Origin: Collinsella aerofaciens
Lineage (GTDB): Bacteria; Actinomycetota; Coriobacteriia; Coriobacteriales; Coriobacteriaceae
DNA: 64,000 nucleotides
NCBI RefSeq assembly: GCF_015561195.1
Contig: NZ_JADMSU010000006.1
Coordinates: 1 to 64,000 of the forward strand
Direction of reading: 5' to 3'
A program made the translations under genes and the position numbers. The notes under the pieces were generated by a model, which was given only the letters and a program-made list of their open reading frames with translations, was not told where the DNA came from and ran no database searches. Every line of letters starts with the position of its first letter. Position 1 is the first letter of the stretch. Of this stretch, positions 51,564-59,514 are shown in pieces.

Positions 51564-52496
51564 CTAGCAGACCTGACGGATGGCAATGCCCTTCTGATAC
51601 TCATCGACCTTGGCAAAGTCGCCCAGGCCCGGGCACTCGACAACGTTGGCGCCGGTGGCCATCGAGAGACGCAGGGCGTCCTCGACGCGCTCGGGAGCGT
51701 CGTGCCACACGGACAGGAAGGCGGCCAGCGAGGAATCGCCGGCGCAGACCGTCGACAGCAGCTTGACGTCGAAGGTGCGCTTGGCAAACCAGATGTGCTC
51801 CCCGTTGGAGAAGTATGCACCGGCACCGCCGAGGGTCAGCAACACGTTCTTGGCGCCCTTGGCATGCAGCTCGGCCATCGCGCCCTTGACAGACTCGTCG
51901 TCGCCACCGCTCACCTTAATGCCAAAGATGTCGAGCAGCTCGTCGTCGTTGGGCTTAATGAGCAACGGCTCCATGGCAATAAGGTCGGCCAGCTGATGGC
52001 TCGAGATATCGAGCACGAACTCGGCGCCCTTTGCCTTAACACGGCGAAGCACCTCGGCAAGGAAACCCTCGGAGGTGTTGGGGGGCAGCGAGCCACTGAT
52101 GACCAGGCAGGTCATATCGTCGAGTGAATCGATGAGCTCAAACATCTCCTGCTCGTTGGCCTCATTGATGGCGGCACCGGCGTTGACCATGTTGTACTCG
52201 GTATCGGGACCGGCGTTGAGGAAGACGTTGACGCGCGTAATGCCGTCGGTCCACACGGGCTTGACGGGCACGCCCAGGGCCTCGGCGCCCTTGACGATAA
52301 ACTCGCCCGAGAAGCCGGCAAAAAAGCCCAGGATTGTGGTGTCGACGCCGTAGTGATCGAGGGTGAACGAGACGTTGAGGCCCTTGCCGTTGGGCGTGTA
52401 GACCGCGTTACGCGTGCGGGTGACGGTGTTGGCCGAAAGGCCGTCGCAGGCGATGTTGTAGTCAATGGCAGGATTTGCAGTGAGCGTATAAATCAT
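51564..52496 (-). CDS. fruK: PfkB-family 1-phosphofructokinase, paralogue 1
   Basis: 310 aa. Phosphorylates fructose-1-phosphate to fructose-1,6-bisphosphate. It begins MIYTLTANPAIDYNI, has NGKGLNVSFTL (substrate region), GFSGEFI, and the C-terminal PfkB motif with the ATP-anion hole TVCAGDSSLAAFL, where Asp 250 region is the catalytic base. GAAAGGA lies before ATG 52496. It is followed by its own terminator, and a second terminator separates it from paralogue 2, so the two copies can be expressed independently. A tagatose-6-phosphate kinase role is an alternative. Confidence 0.88.
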   Translation of the reverse strand: MIYTLTANPAIDYNIACDGLSANTVTRTRNAVYTPNGKGLNVSFTLDHYGVDTTILGFFAGFSGEFIVKGAEALGVPVKPVWTDGITRVNVFLNAGPDTEYNMVNAGAAINEANEQEMFELIDSLDDMTCLVISGSLPPNTSEGFLAEVLRRVKAKGAEFVLDISSHQLADLIAMEPLLIKPNDDELLDIFGIKVSGGDDESVKGAMAELHAKGAKNVLLTLGGAGAYFSNGEHIWFAKRTFDVKLLSTVCAGDSSLAAFLSVWHDAPERVEDALRLSMATGANVVECPGLGDFAKVDEYQKGIAIRQVC

Positions 52497-52623
52497 GAAT
52501 GTTCCTTTCACAAGGCAACGAGTTAATGAAAGTATATTCCACGCATCGATAAAAGGCTACAACAACTCGGTGAACGGTGTGGAAGCGATGAAGTACGGCA
52601 GAACATGTCTCCCCCATGACAGA

Positions 52624-52657
52624 ACAAAAAAGGCGCCCCGGCCGAAACCGGGGCGCC
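52624..52657 (-). terminator. Rho-independent terminator after fruK-2
   Basis: GGCGCCCCGG / CCGGGGCGCC 10-bp stem with a six-base loop followed on the minus strand by TTTTTT. Confidence 0.93.
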
Positions 52658-52685
52658 GCATGCGCGCGAATATGTCGCGTTTCGA

Positions 52686-53618
52686 TTACTGACGATCGAG
52701 CTTGCGAACAGCAACACGCTTGCTGTACTCGTCAACGTGACCGAAGTCGCCAATGCCGACGGACTCGGCAACGTTGGCGCCGGTGGCCATAGCGAGCTTC
52801 ATGGCCTCCTCGACGTTGTCGCGATCCCTGTACCACTTGTGCAGGAACGCAGCGAGGGTGCAGTCGCCGGCGCAGACGGAAGAGACCAGCTTGATGTTGA
52901 ACTCACGCTTGGCATACCAGATGTCCTCGCCATTGGAGAAGTAAGCGTCGCCGCGGCTACCACGGGTGAGCAGCACGTTCTGGACGCCGGCCTCGTGAGC
53001 CAGCTTCATGGCAACGCGGACCTCGTCGTCGGTGTCGACCGGCACGCCGAAGATGGCCTTCATCTCGTGATGGTTCGGCTTGATGAGCAGCGGCTTCTTG
53101 TGAGCGAGCTCCTTGAGCTTGTCGGAGGACAGGTCCAGGACGACGTCGGCGCCACGGGCCTGGGCGTGCTCCATGACCTGAGCCAGGAAGTCGGGCGTAG
53201 CTTTGGGAGGCACGGAGCCGGAGACGATCAGGCACTCAAGGTCGCCCGCGGTGTCCAGGATGTTGTAGAGCTCCTCCTGGTGCTGCGGCGTGATCGGAGC
53301 ACCCGGGTTCAGGATGCCGTACTCGTGCTGACCATCGTTGACGTAGGTGTTGATGCGCGTGATACCGTCGGTCCAGACCGGACGGCAGAGGCAACCCAGG
53401 TTCATGACCTCCTCGACGATGAACTTGCCCGTGAAGCCGGCGAAGAAACCGAGCGCGACGGTGTCGACGCCCATCTTCTTAAAGGCGAAGGACACGTCGA
53501 GGCCCTTGCCGTTAGCCGTGTAGCTGGCCGAGCCGGTGCGGACGTTCTCGTCGGGCTCGAGCGGAGAGCTCGAAACCGTCATGTCGACAGCCGGGTTAGC
53601 GGTTAGCGTGTAGAACAT
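52686..53618 (-). CDS. fruK: PfkB-family 1-phosphofructokinase, paralogue 2
   Basis: 310 aa, the same length as its neighbour and clearly paralogous along its whole length (MFYTLTANPAVDMTV; NGKGLDVSFAFKKMG; FFAGFTGKFIVEE; WTDGITRIN; SVCAGDCTLAAFL). The conserved GAGD-type motif reads CAGDCT. Tandem duplication followed by divergence is the simplest origin. It lies just downstream of the EI gene and is probably in the ptsH-ptsI transcript. GGGGG is found nine bases before the ATG. Confidence 0.88.
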   Translation of the reverse strand: MFYTLTANPAVDMTVSSSPLEPDENVRTGSASYTANGKGLDVSFAFKKMGVDTVALGFFAGFTGKFIVEEVMNLGCLCRPVWTDGITRINTYVNDGQHEYGILNPGAPITPQHQEELYNILDTAGDLECLIVSGSVPPKATPDFLAQVMEHAQARGADVVLDLSSDKLKELAHKKPLLIKPNHHEMKAIFGVPVDTDDEVRVAMKLAHEAGVQNVLLTRGSRGDAYFSNGEDIWYAKREFNIKLVSSVCAGDCTLAAFLHKWYRDRDNVEEAMKLAMATGANVAESVGIGDFGHVDEYSKRVAVRKLDRQ

Positions 53619-53692
53619 TTACAGTACCCCCTGTATATGTGAGGGCCGCGTGGCCGGCCCATTCCAACCACGCGGTTACCTCTGATACCAAA

Positions 53693-55396
53693 TTAGCGAG
53701 CTGCGGACTCGAGCAGCGCCTTGACCTCGGCAGCGGTGTTGCAGGCGAGCGCCTTCTCGGCGAGCTCGTCGCACTCGGCCTTGGTCCACTGGCTGATGGT
53801 CTTGCGGGCGCGCAGGATCGACGGAGCGCTCATCGAGAACTCCTCCAGGCCCCAGCTGATCAGCAGCGGCTCGAGCAGCGGATCGGCAGCAGCCTCGCCG
53901 CACATACCGACCATGATGCCGGCCTTCACGCCGCTCTCGATGATGTTCTTAAGCGAGCGAAGCACGGCGGGATAGTAAACCTGGTACAGGTTGGAGATGG
54001 TGTCGTTACCACGGTCGGCGCACATGGTGTAGCCGATCAGGTCGTTGGTGCCGATGGAGAAGAAGTCGGCGACCTCGGCCAGGCGGTCAGCGAGCAGCGA
54101 GGCGGCAGGTGTCTCGACCATGATGCCGACCTCGATGTTCTCGTTGAACTTGCGACCCTCTTCGGTCAGCTCGGCCTTGCACTGCTCGACGAGCTCCTTG
54201 ACAGCCAAGACCTCCTCGACACAAGTGACGAGCGGGATCATGATCTTGACGTCACCGAAGGCGCTAGCGCGCAGCAGGGCGCGGAGCTGGACCTTGTACT
54301 GGTCGGGGTTGGCCAGGCAGTAACGCACGGCGCGGAAGCCCATGAAGGGGTTCTCTTCCTTGACCATGTGCAGGTACGGAATCTCCTTGTCGCCACCCAC
54401 ATCGAGCGTGCGGATGATGACCGGAGCGCCCTTGAGCGCGCTGGCGACCTTACGGTAGGCGTTGAACTGCTCCTCCTCGGAAGGAAGCTCAGCAGAGTCC
54501 ATGAACAGGAACTCGGAACGGAACAGGCCGATAGCCTCGGCGTCGTGATCGAGCGCGTTGGGCACGTCATCGGGGTTGCCGATGTTGCAGGCAATGATCT
54601 TCTTGATGCCGTCGGCAGTCACGGACGGCTTGCCGCGGAAGGCCTCGAGAGCCGCCTTCTCGGCAGCGAAAGCCTCGGCCTTGGCAGTGTAAGCGGCGAG
54701 CGTCTCCTCATCGGGATCGGCCTCGACGATACCCTTGCCACCGTCGACGACAACGGTCATGCCGTTGCGCAGTGCGGTGCAGCTGTTGGAAACCGAAAGG
54801 ACGGCCGGGATCTCGAGGGCGCGCGCGATGATCGCTGAGTGCGACGTGCGGCCACCGGTCTCGGTGACGATACCGGCAACATGGGCCTTATCGATCGTGG
54901 CAGTCATGGACGGCGTGAGGTCGTGCACGACAACGACGGTGTTCTCGGGCAGGACGGAAAGGTCGACGACCTCCTTGCCCAGCAGCTCGGCCAGAATACC
55001 GGTGCGGATGTCGGCGATGTCGGCCGCGCGCAGACGGAACATCTCGTCGTCCATGGACAGGAACATGTTCTCGAACATGGTCGAGGTGTCCATGAGCGCC
55101 TGCTCGGCGCAGGTGCCGCCGTCAATGGCGGCGTTGATGGCGTCGGTCATGCCCGGATCCTGAGCCAGGACAATGTGTCCGCTCATGATCTCGGCCTCGG
55201 CCTCGCCCACCGTCTCCTTCATGTGGTCGGCCTGAGCCTGGGTCTTCTCGCAGAAGACCGAAAGAGCGGTCTGATAGCGCTCCTTCTCTGCTGCCGAATC
55301 AGCAACCTCGTGCGGCTCAAACGTCAAGTCGGGATCGACGGCGACCATGACGGTGCCGATACCGATGCCCTCGGAAGCGTTGACTCCCTGATACAT
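53693..55396 (-). CDS. ptsI: PTS enzyme I (PEP-protein phosphotransferase)
   Basis: 567 aa. Takes phosphate from PEP and passes it to HPr. The N-terminal swivelling domain has the phospho-His loop TGGRTSHSAIIARA (about residues 185-198). The PEP-binding barrel has IGLFRSEFLFMD, RTLDVGGDKEIPYL, NPFMGFRAVRYCL, EVGIMVETPAA and the catalytic Cys loop GMCGEAAADP. Start: ATG 55396, with GAGAGG seven bases upstream, fits the MYQGVNASEGIGIG N-terminus; ATG 55402 is an alternative. It follows ptsH in the same direction. Confidence 0.95.
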   Translation of the reverse strand: MYQGVNASEGIGIGTVMVAVDPDLTFEPHEVADSAAEKERYQTALSVFCEKTQAQADHMKETVGEAEAEIMSGHIVLAQDPGMTDAINAAIDGGTCAEQALMDTSTMFENMFLSMDDEMFRLRAADIADIRTGILAELLGKEVVDLSVLPENTVVVVHDLTPSMTATIDKAHVAGIVTETGGRTSHSAIIARALEIPAVLSVSNSCTALRNGMTVVVDGGKGIVEADPDEETLAAYTAKAEAFAAEKAALEAFRGKPSVTADGIKKIIACNIGNPDDVPNALDHDAEAIGLFRSEFLFMDSAELPSEEEQFNAYRKVASALKGAPVIIRTLDVGGDKEIPYLHMVKEENPFMGFRAVRYCLANPDQYKVQLRALLRASAFGDVKIMIPLVTCVEEVLAVKELVEQCKAELTEEGRKFNENIEVGIMVETPAASLLADRLAEVADFFSIGTNDLIGYTMCADRGNDTISNLYQVYYPAVLRSLKNIIESGVKAGIMVGMCGEAAADPLLEPLLISWGLEEFSMSAPSILRARKTISQWTKAECDELAEKALACNTAAEVKALLESAAR

Positions 55397-55529
55397 TCCC
55401 ATTCCTCTCTCCGTGTCATGTGATAAAGCGTTTTGCCATATCCATGACAAAAGAGCGCAGCTACCTTAAGACAGGTCACTGCGCCCCCAAATATGAACTT
55501 AGTTGTTCAACATGCGACCCGTTTGAGTT

Positions 55530-55793
55530 CTACTCGCCAAGACCGCTCTTGATGAGCTCGATGGCAGCAGCCAGAGCCTCGGCCTCGTCGGCGCCGTCGC
55601 ACTTGACCTCGACCTCGGTACCGCAGGGGATACCAGCAGCCATGAGGGCCATCGGGGACTTGCCGTTGACCTCCTTCTCGGGGGTGACGACCGTCACGTC
55701 ACAGGCGTACTTGCCCATGGTGGAGGCGAACAGACCAGCCGGACGCATGTGCAGACCCTGAGGATTAACGAGGGTAGCCTTCTCAGAAACCAT
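55530..55793 (-). CDS. ptsH: phosphocarrier protein HPr
   Basis: 87 aa. Active-site His in PQGLHMRPAG (His 15), and the regulatory Ser region NGKSPMALMAAGI (Ser 46 position). The serine suggests control by HPr kinase, as in Firmicutes. AAAGGAG precedes the ATG. A 530-base gap upstream contains two inverted repeats and the fruA terminator. Confidence 0.95.
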   Translation of the reverse strand: MVSEKATLVNPQGLHMRPAGLFASTMGKYACDVTVVTPEKEVNGKSPMALMAAGIPCGTEVEVKCDGADEAEALAAAIELIKSGLGE

Positions 55794-55933
55794 AGTTGAC
55801 TCCTTTTTTGTGTTTAACCCCTGTCATGCATGTGGCAGGAGTCAGATTCACGACGTTGTTTATATTAACTCACATCAAACGGTTTTTCATTGTGTTTCGC
55901 ACGAATTGTTGGACAGATGTCGTTCGCTGTCCG

Positions 55934-56060
55934 CTCGCCTGCCGGGCGGGGCGGTTAAGTTTGCTGCTCTACAGTCCTGCGCAAGACGGAAAGCACATTA
56001 AGTGCTTTCCTTTGCGTGCGGAACTCACGACAAACTTAACCGCCCCGCCCGGCAGGCGAG
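55934..56060. repeat. covarying-hairpin inverted repeat, copy C
   Basis: 30-bp perfect arms (55934-55963 and 56031-56060) enclose 67 bases containing ACAGTCCTGC, the GGAAAGCAC-ATTAA-GTGCTTTCC hairpin and CGTGCGGAACT. It lies between fruA and ptsH, with the core in antisense orientation to these genes. Confidence 0.9.
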
Positions 56061-56156
56061 TTGCGGAAACTCGGATGGTCCAGAGCAATATCGTGCGAAA
56101 GGAATTCTGGCTGAATTTTTGTCCGCACGGACGATCTAATAGACAAGCCGCGCTAT

Positions 56157-56247
56157 CCCCTTCTTCTAACTTGCGGTGAAATATGGACTGATTTTGGGGT
56201 TGAAACGTTTAAACAGCCCTTATTTCACCGCAAGTTAGAAGAAGGGG
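56157..56247. repeat. GGTGAAAT inverted-repeat element, copy 4, with extended arms
   Basis: 27-bp perfect arms (56157-56183 and 56221-56247). The inner 15 bases are the family terminus (ACTTGCGGTGAAATA type, one base different), while the outer 12 bases (CCCCTTCTTCTA) are unique to this copy yet still perfectly paired. It lies just after the fruA terminator. Confidence 0.88.
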
Positions 56248-56251
56248 GATG

Positions 56252-56286
56252 AAAAAGGCGGAGGCCCTGGGGAGGGACTCCGCCTT
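56252..56286 (-). terminator. Rho-independent terminator after fruA
   Basis: On the minus strand AAGGCGGAG pairs with CTCCGCCTT across a 14-base loop and is followed by TTTC. Confidence 0.85.
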
Positions 56287-56323
56287 ATATACAGGGGGGC
56301 GATGTTATTCGCGTACTGTGGAA

Positions 56324-58327
56324 TTAGACCAGGCGGGCGTTGATCGTCTTGGCGATCTCGGCGGCGTCGGTGGAACCCTTGACGGTGGCACGGAAGTCCT
56401 CGTCCATGAGCGCCTCGGCGACCTTGGACAGGATCTTGAGGTGCGTGGTGCCAGCCTGTGCACCAGGGATGAGCAGAGCGATGGCCACGTTGACGGGAGC
56501 GCCGTCCATGGTATCCCAACCGGTCACGCCGGACTCGTCCTTAACGACGATGACGGCAGCCTCGGTAATGGCGTCGGACTTGGCATGCGGGATGGCGAAG
56601 CCCTCCATCATGCCCGTGGTGCCCTCGGCCTCGCGGGCCAGGAAGGCGTTCATCACGGCGTCGGCGTCGCTGGCGATACCGGCCTTGACAGCCTGGTTGG
56701 AAACGAAGCTCAGAGCCTCGTCACGAGAAGCGAAGTCCTCGGCGACAAAGACATTCTCGACCTTCACGAAGTCGGCAGCCTCGGCCTTAGGGGCTTCAAC
56801 GGCAGCAGCCTTGGAAGCCTCAACCGGCTTGGCTACAGGAGCGGCCTTCTGATTCTTCTCGAAGTCGTACTTCTTGAAGGCCACGAACAGGATGCCACCG
56901 ATCACAGCGCCGATGAGGATCGAGAGGACCCACAGCGGACCGTTCTCGACAACGGGCAGGACCAGGAAGCCACCGTGAGGCGCCGGATCGTGAACGTTGA
57001 ACATAATGGTCAGGATCGAAGCGATGGAGGAACCGAGCATCATGATGGGCATGACCGGCCAGATGTTCTTGGTCATGAACGGAATGGCGCCCTCGGTGAT
57101 GTGGGTGCAACCAAGAATGAGGTTGACGATACCGGCGTCGTGATCCTCCTGGCTGAAGTACTTCTTGCCGACAACGACAGCGAAGGTGGTGATCAGCGGC
57201 GGAACAATGCAGGCGGCAGAGACGGCAGCCATGAAGTTGGTGCCAAAGTTGTAGGTATCGGTGCCAACGCCGGCAGCCAGTGCCTCGGTGAGCATAGCAG
57301 TACCGGTGACGTAAGCAGCCTTGTTGACCGGGCCACCCATGTCAAAGGCGCACATGCAGCCGATGGCAAGACCCAGGACAACGGCGCCAGAGGCGGACAG
57401 GCCCTTGAGGAAATCCATCATGGCGGTGTTGATGGCAGCCATGGGGCCCGAAATGCCGAGCATGACCAGGCCGACGATAGCCGTCGAGAACAGCGGGTAC
57501 AGGAAGATAGCCTTGAGGCCGTCCAGGTTCTTGGGCAGACCGGCAAAGACCTTCTCGAGCAGCAGGATGACATAGCCAGCGAGGAAGCCGCCGACGATGC
57601 CGCCCAGGAAGCCGAAGCCCACGCCGGCGCCACCGGCGTCGATCATGCCGGTCTCGGCGTTAACAGGCAGGCCCTGAATGGCGATCATACCGGCAACAAA
57701 ACCAGGGACGAGCGCCGGGCGCTTACCGATAGACTCGGCGATGTAGGCAGAAAGCACGGGAACCATGAGGTTCATGGCGATGCCGCCGATGATCTTCAGC
57801 ATAGCGGCGAAGGTGTTGTAGTCGGCAGCCGTCGAATCGAAGGACGTAATGCCCCACAGGAACGAGACGGCGGTCAGGACACCACCGGCAACGACGAAGA
57901 CCAGCATATGGCTGACGCCGTTCATAAGGTGCTTGTAGATGACGTGACCGATGGACTCCTTCTCCTCGGCCTCGTCCTCGACATCGGCAGCGGCTGCAAC
58001 CGTGTTGTCGCCCTTGGCGGCGAGCGCGCGGTCAATCAGCTTACCGGCGGCCTCAACGGACAGGGCCTTGGAAACACCAACGGAAACCATGGGCTTGCCG
58101 GCGAAACGCTCAGCCTGGACATCCTTATCGGCTGCGACGACGACGGCCTTGGCACCAGCGATCTCGCTCTTGGTGAGCTCGTTCTCGACACCGACCTGGC
58201 CATGGGTCTCGACCTTAATGGTCAGACCTCGCTCGGCAGCTGCCTTCTCCAGCGCCTCCTTCGCCATGAAGGTGTGCGCAATGCCGGTCGGGCAACCGGT
58301 GGCGGCGATGATGTCAAACTTAGCCAT
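56324..58327 (-). CDS. fruA: PTS fructose-specific transporter IIB-IIC-IIA
   Basis: 667 aa. Imports fructose as fructose-1-phosphate. The IIB domain starts FDIIAATGCPTGIAHTFMA (phospho-Cys 12). The IIC membrane domain (about 140-480) has VFVVAGGVLTAVSFLWG, PALVPGFVAGMIA, GGPVNKAAYV and HITEGAIPF. After an Ala/Lys-rich linker (490-520) the IIA domain carries the phospho-His in MEGFAIPHAKSD. The order IIB-IIC-IIA differs from the IIA-first order of many Gram-positive FruA proteins. AAGGAGG precedes ATG 58327. It is divergent from an RpiR regulator; the kinases, EI and HPr follow on the same strand. Confidence 0.94.
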   Translation of the reverse strand: MAKFDIIAATGCPTGIAHTFMAKEALEKAAAERGLTIKVETHGQVGVENELTKSEIAGAKAVVVAADKDVQAERFAGKPMVSVGVSKALSVEAAGKLIDRALAAKGDNTVAAAADVEDEAEEKESIGHVIYKHLMNGVSHMLVFVVAGGVLTAVSFLWGITSFDSTAADYNTFAAMLKIIGGIAMNLMVPVLSAYIAESIGKRPALVPGFVAGMIAIQGLPVNAETGMIDAGGAGVGFGFLGGIVGGFLAGYVILLLEKVFAGLPKNLDGLKAIFLYPLFSTAIVGLVMLGISGPMAAINTAMMDFLKGLSASGAVVLGLAIGCMCAFDMGGPVNKAAYVTGTAMLTEALAAGVGTDTYNFGTNFMAAVSAACIVPPLITTFAVVVGKKYFSQEDHDAGIVNLILGCTHITEGAIPFMTKNIWPVMPIMMLGSSIASILTIMFNVHDPAPHGGFLVLPVVENGPLWVLSILIGAVIGGILFVAFKKYDFEKNQKAAPVAKPVEASKAAAVEAPKAEAADFVKVENVFVAEDFASRDEALSFVSNQAVKAGIASDADAVMNAFLAREAEGTTGMMEGFAIPHAKSDAITEAAVIVVKDESGVTGWDTMDGAPVNVAIALLIPGAQAGTTHLKILSKVAEALMDEDFRATVKGSTDAAEIAKTINARLV

Positions 58328-58400
58328 GTGTCCCTCCTTTTTAAGTTTTGCGCCCGCAGGCGCTCCCCTACACGCGCGTCCTTGCGCGCTTTTCCACAAA

Positions 58401-58500
58401 TGAAAGATACCAACCTACCGTCCGCGTGAGAAGAGACAATGCGCAATTCTCCGGTGAAAGGTTCTTTCATAACCGTAAACGGTAGGTGAAAGTTTACCAT
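58401..58500. promoter_or_regulatory. operator region between fruA and the RpiR gene
   Basis: A perfect palindrome TGAAAG-GTT-CTTTCA lies at 58455-58469; further TGAAAG half-sites lie at 58401 and 58487. ATGGTAAAC (reverse, 58492-58500) repeats the core seen before glgB. RpiR/MurR-type regulators often bind such dyads, so autoregulation and control of fruA are likely. Confidence 0.6.
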
Positions 58501-58599
58501 CAACACCTGAAACGGCAAGGTGTATCTTGTAATTGAAAATCCCCCTATACTATGACATTACAAAACGAGTCCGATTATCATGCCAACCAGGAGCCATCC

Positions 58600-59457
58600 A
58601 TGACCGATAGTAGCAAGAGCGCACTTTCCCTCATTAGTACCCATCAGGGATACAGCGAGTCCGAGCAGCGTATTGTCGACTATATATTGGAGCACCAGTC
58701 CGAGGCGCCACGCCTCACGGCGGCTCAGCTCTCGCGCGCCGCCGCCACGTCCGAGGCGACCGTTTCGCGCTTCTGCCGCAAGCTTGGCTTTGGCAGCTTC
58801 CGCAGCTTTCAGTTTTCGTTGGCGAGGGATTTGGAAAGCCAGCGCAACGAGGGCCTGACTGACGAAGTCTCGCTCGACAATATGGAGCAGAGCCTTAAGA
58901 ACATCCTGGCTGCCAAGGTGAGCGAGCTTAATGCGACCATCGACGGGATCGACCACGATACGTTGGCGGCTGTTGTGCATGCCCTTAAGCATGCAGGGGT
59001 TATTGAGTTTGCGGCTGTGGGCAATACGAACGCGGTCGCGCTCGATGCGACGTTTAAGTTTTCGCAGCTGGGCCTGCGCTGCATGGCAAGCACCATTAGC
59101 GAGACATCAATCGGCTTTGCGCTCACGTTGCGCCCGGGTGACGTCATCGTGCTCATCTCAAACTCCGGCAAGTCGCGCCGACTGAATCGCATGGCAAAAG
59201 CGGCTCGCGACTGCGGTGCCACCGTAGTCGTCATCAGCAGCGACAGCAAGTCTCCACTCGCGCGCCTGGCAGACTACACTTTTAATACCGTCAACCATGA
59301 AGCGCTGCTGACGACGGGTGACTTTGCGTTCTCCAAGATCAGCGCCACGATGATCATCGAAGTCATCTACAACTTCCTGCTGCCCGAAATCGAGGACGCC
59401 CGAGAGCACATCAGCTACTACGAGGAGCTCATCCAGCCGGACAAGGTCGTTGAGTAA
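58600..59457 (+). CDS. RpiR/MurR-family transcriptional regulator
   Basis: 285 aa. N-terminal HTH_6 domain (residues about 15-70: SESEQRIVDYILEHQSEAP, then ATSEATVSRFCRKLGFGSFRSFQ) and a C-terminal SIS sugar-phosphate-binding domain (FAAVGNTNAVALDATFKF, VIVLISNSGKSRRLNRMAKAA). It should sense fructose-1-phosphate or a related phosphosugar and regulate the divergent fruA. ATG 58600 has AGGAG six bases upstream; an in-frame ATG at 58552 has no site. Confidence 0.92.
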   Translation: MTDSSKSALSLISTHQGYSESEQRIVDYILEHQSEAPRLTAAQLSRAAATSEATVSRFCRKLGFGSFRSFQFSLARDLESQRNEGLTDEVSLDNMEQSLKNILAAKVSELNATIDGIDHDTLAAVVHALKHAGVIEFAAVGNTNAVALDATFKFSQLGLRCMASTISETSIGFALTLRPGDVIVLISNSGKSRRLNRMAKAARDCGATVVVISSDSKSPLARLADYTFNTVNHEALLTTGDFAFSKISATMIIEVIYNFLLPEIEDAREHISYYEELIQPDKVVE

Positions 59458-59464
59458 ACGCGTA

Positions 59465-59496
59465 GTGGGACAAAACTTCAGTCTATTTTGTCCCAC
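59465..59496. terminator. bidirectional hairpin GTGGGACAAAA / TTTTGTCCCAC
   Basis: An 11-bp perfect stem with A- and T-runs on the inner sides lies between convergent rpiR and recN, 7 and 18 bases from their stops. It is the single-unit form of the BIME-like element at 35197-35300. Confidence 0.75.
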
Positions 59497-59514
59497 CAAC
59501 ACCGCTGATACGAC

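Noticed and set aside
53639-54838. 399-codon plus-strand frame
   Set aside because: Antisense of ptsI, which is unambiguous.
56249-58429. 726-codon plus-strand frame
   Set aside because: Antisense of fruA; Gly/His/Asp-rich product, no family, and it would run through the fruA terminator.
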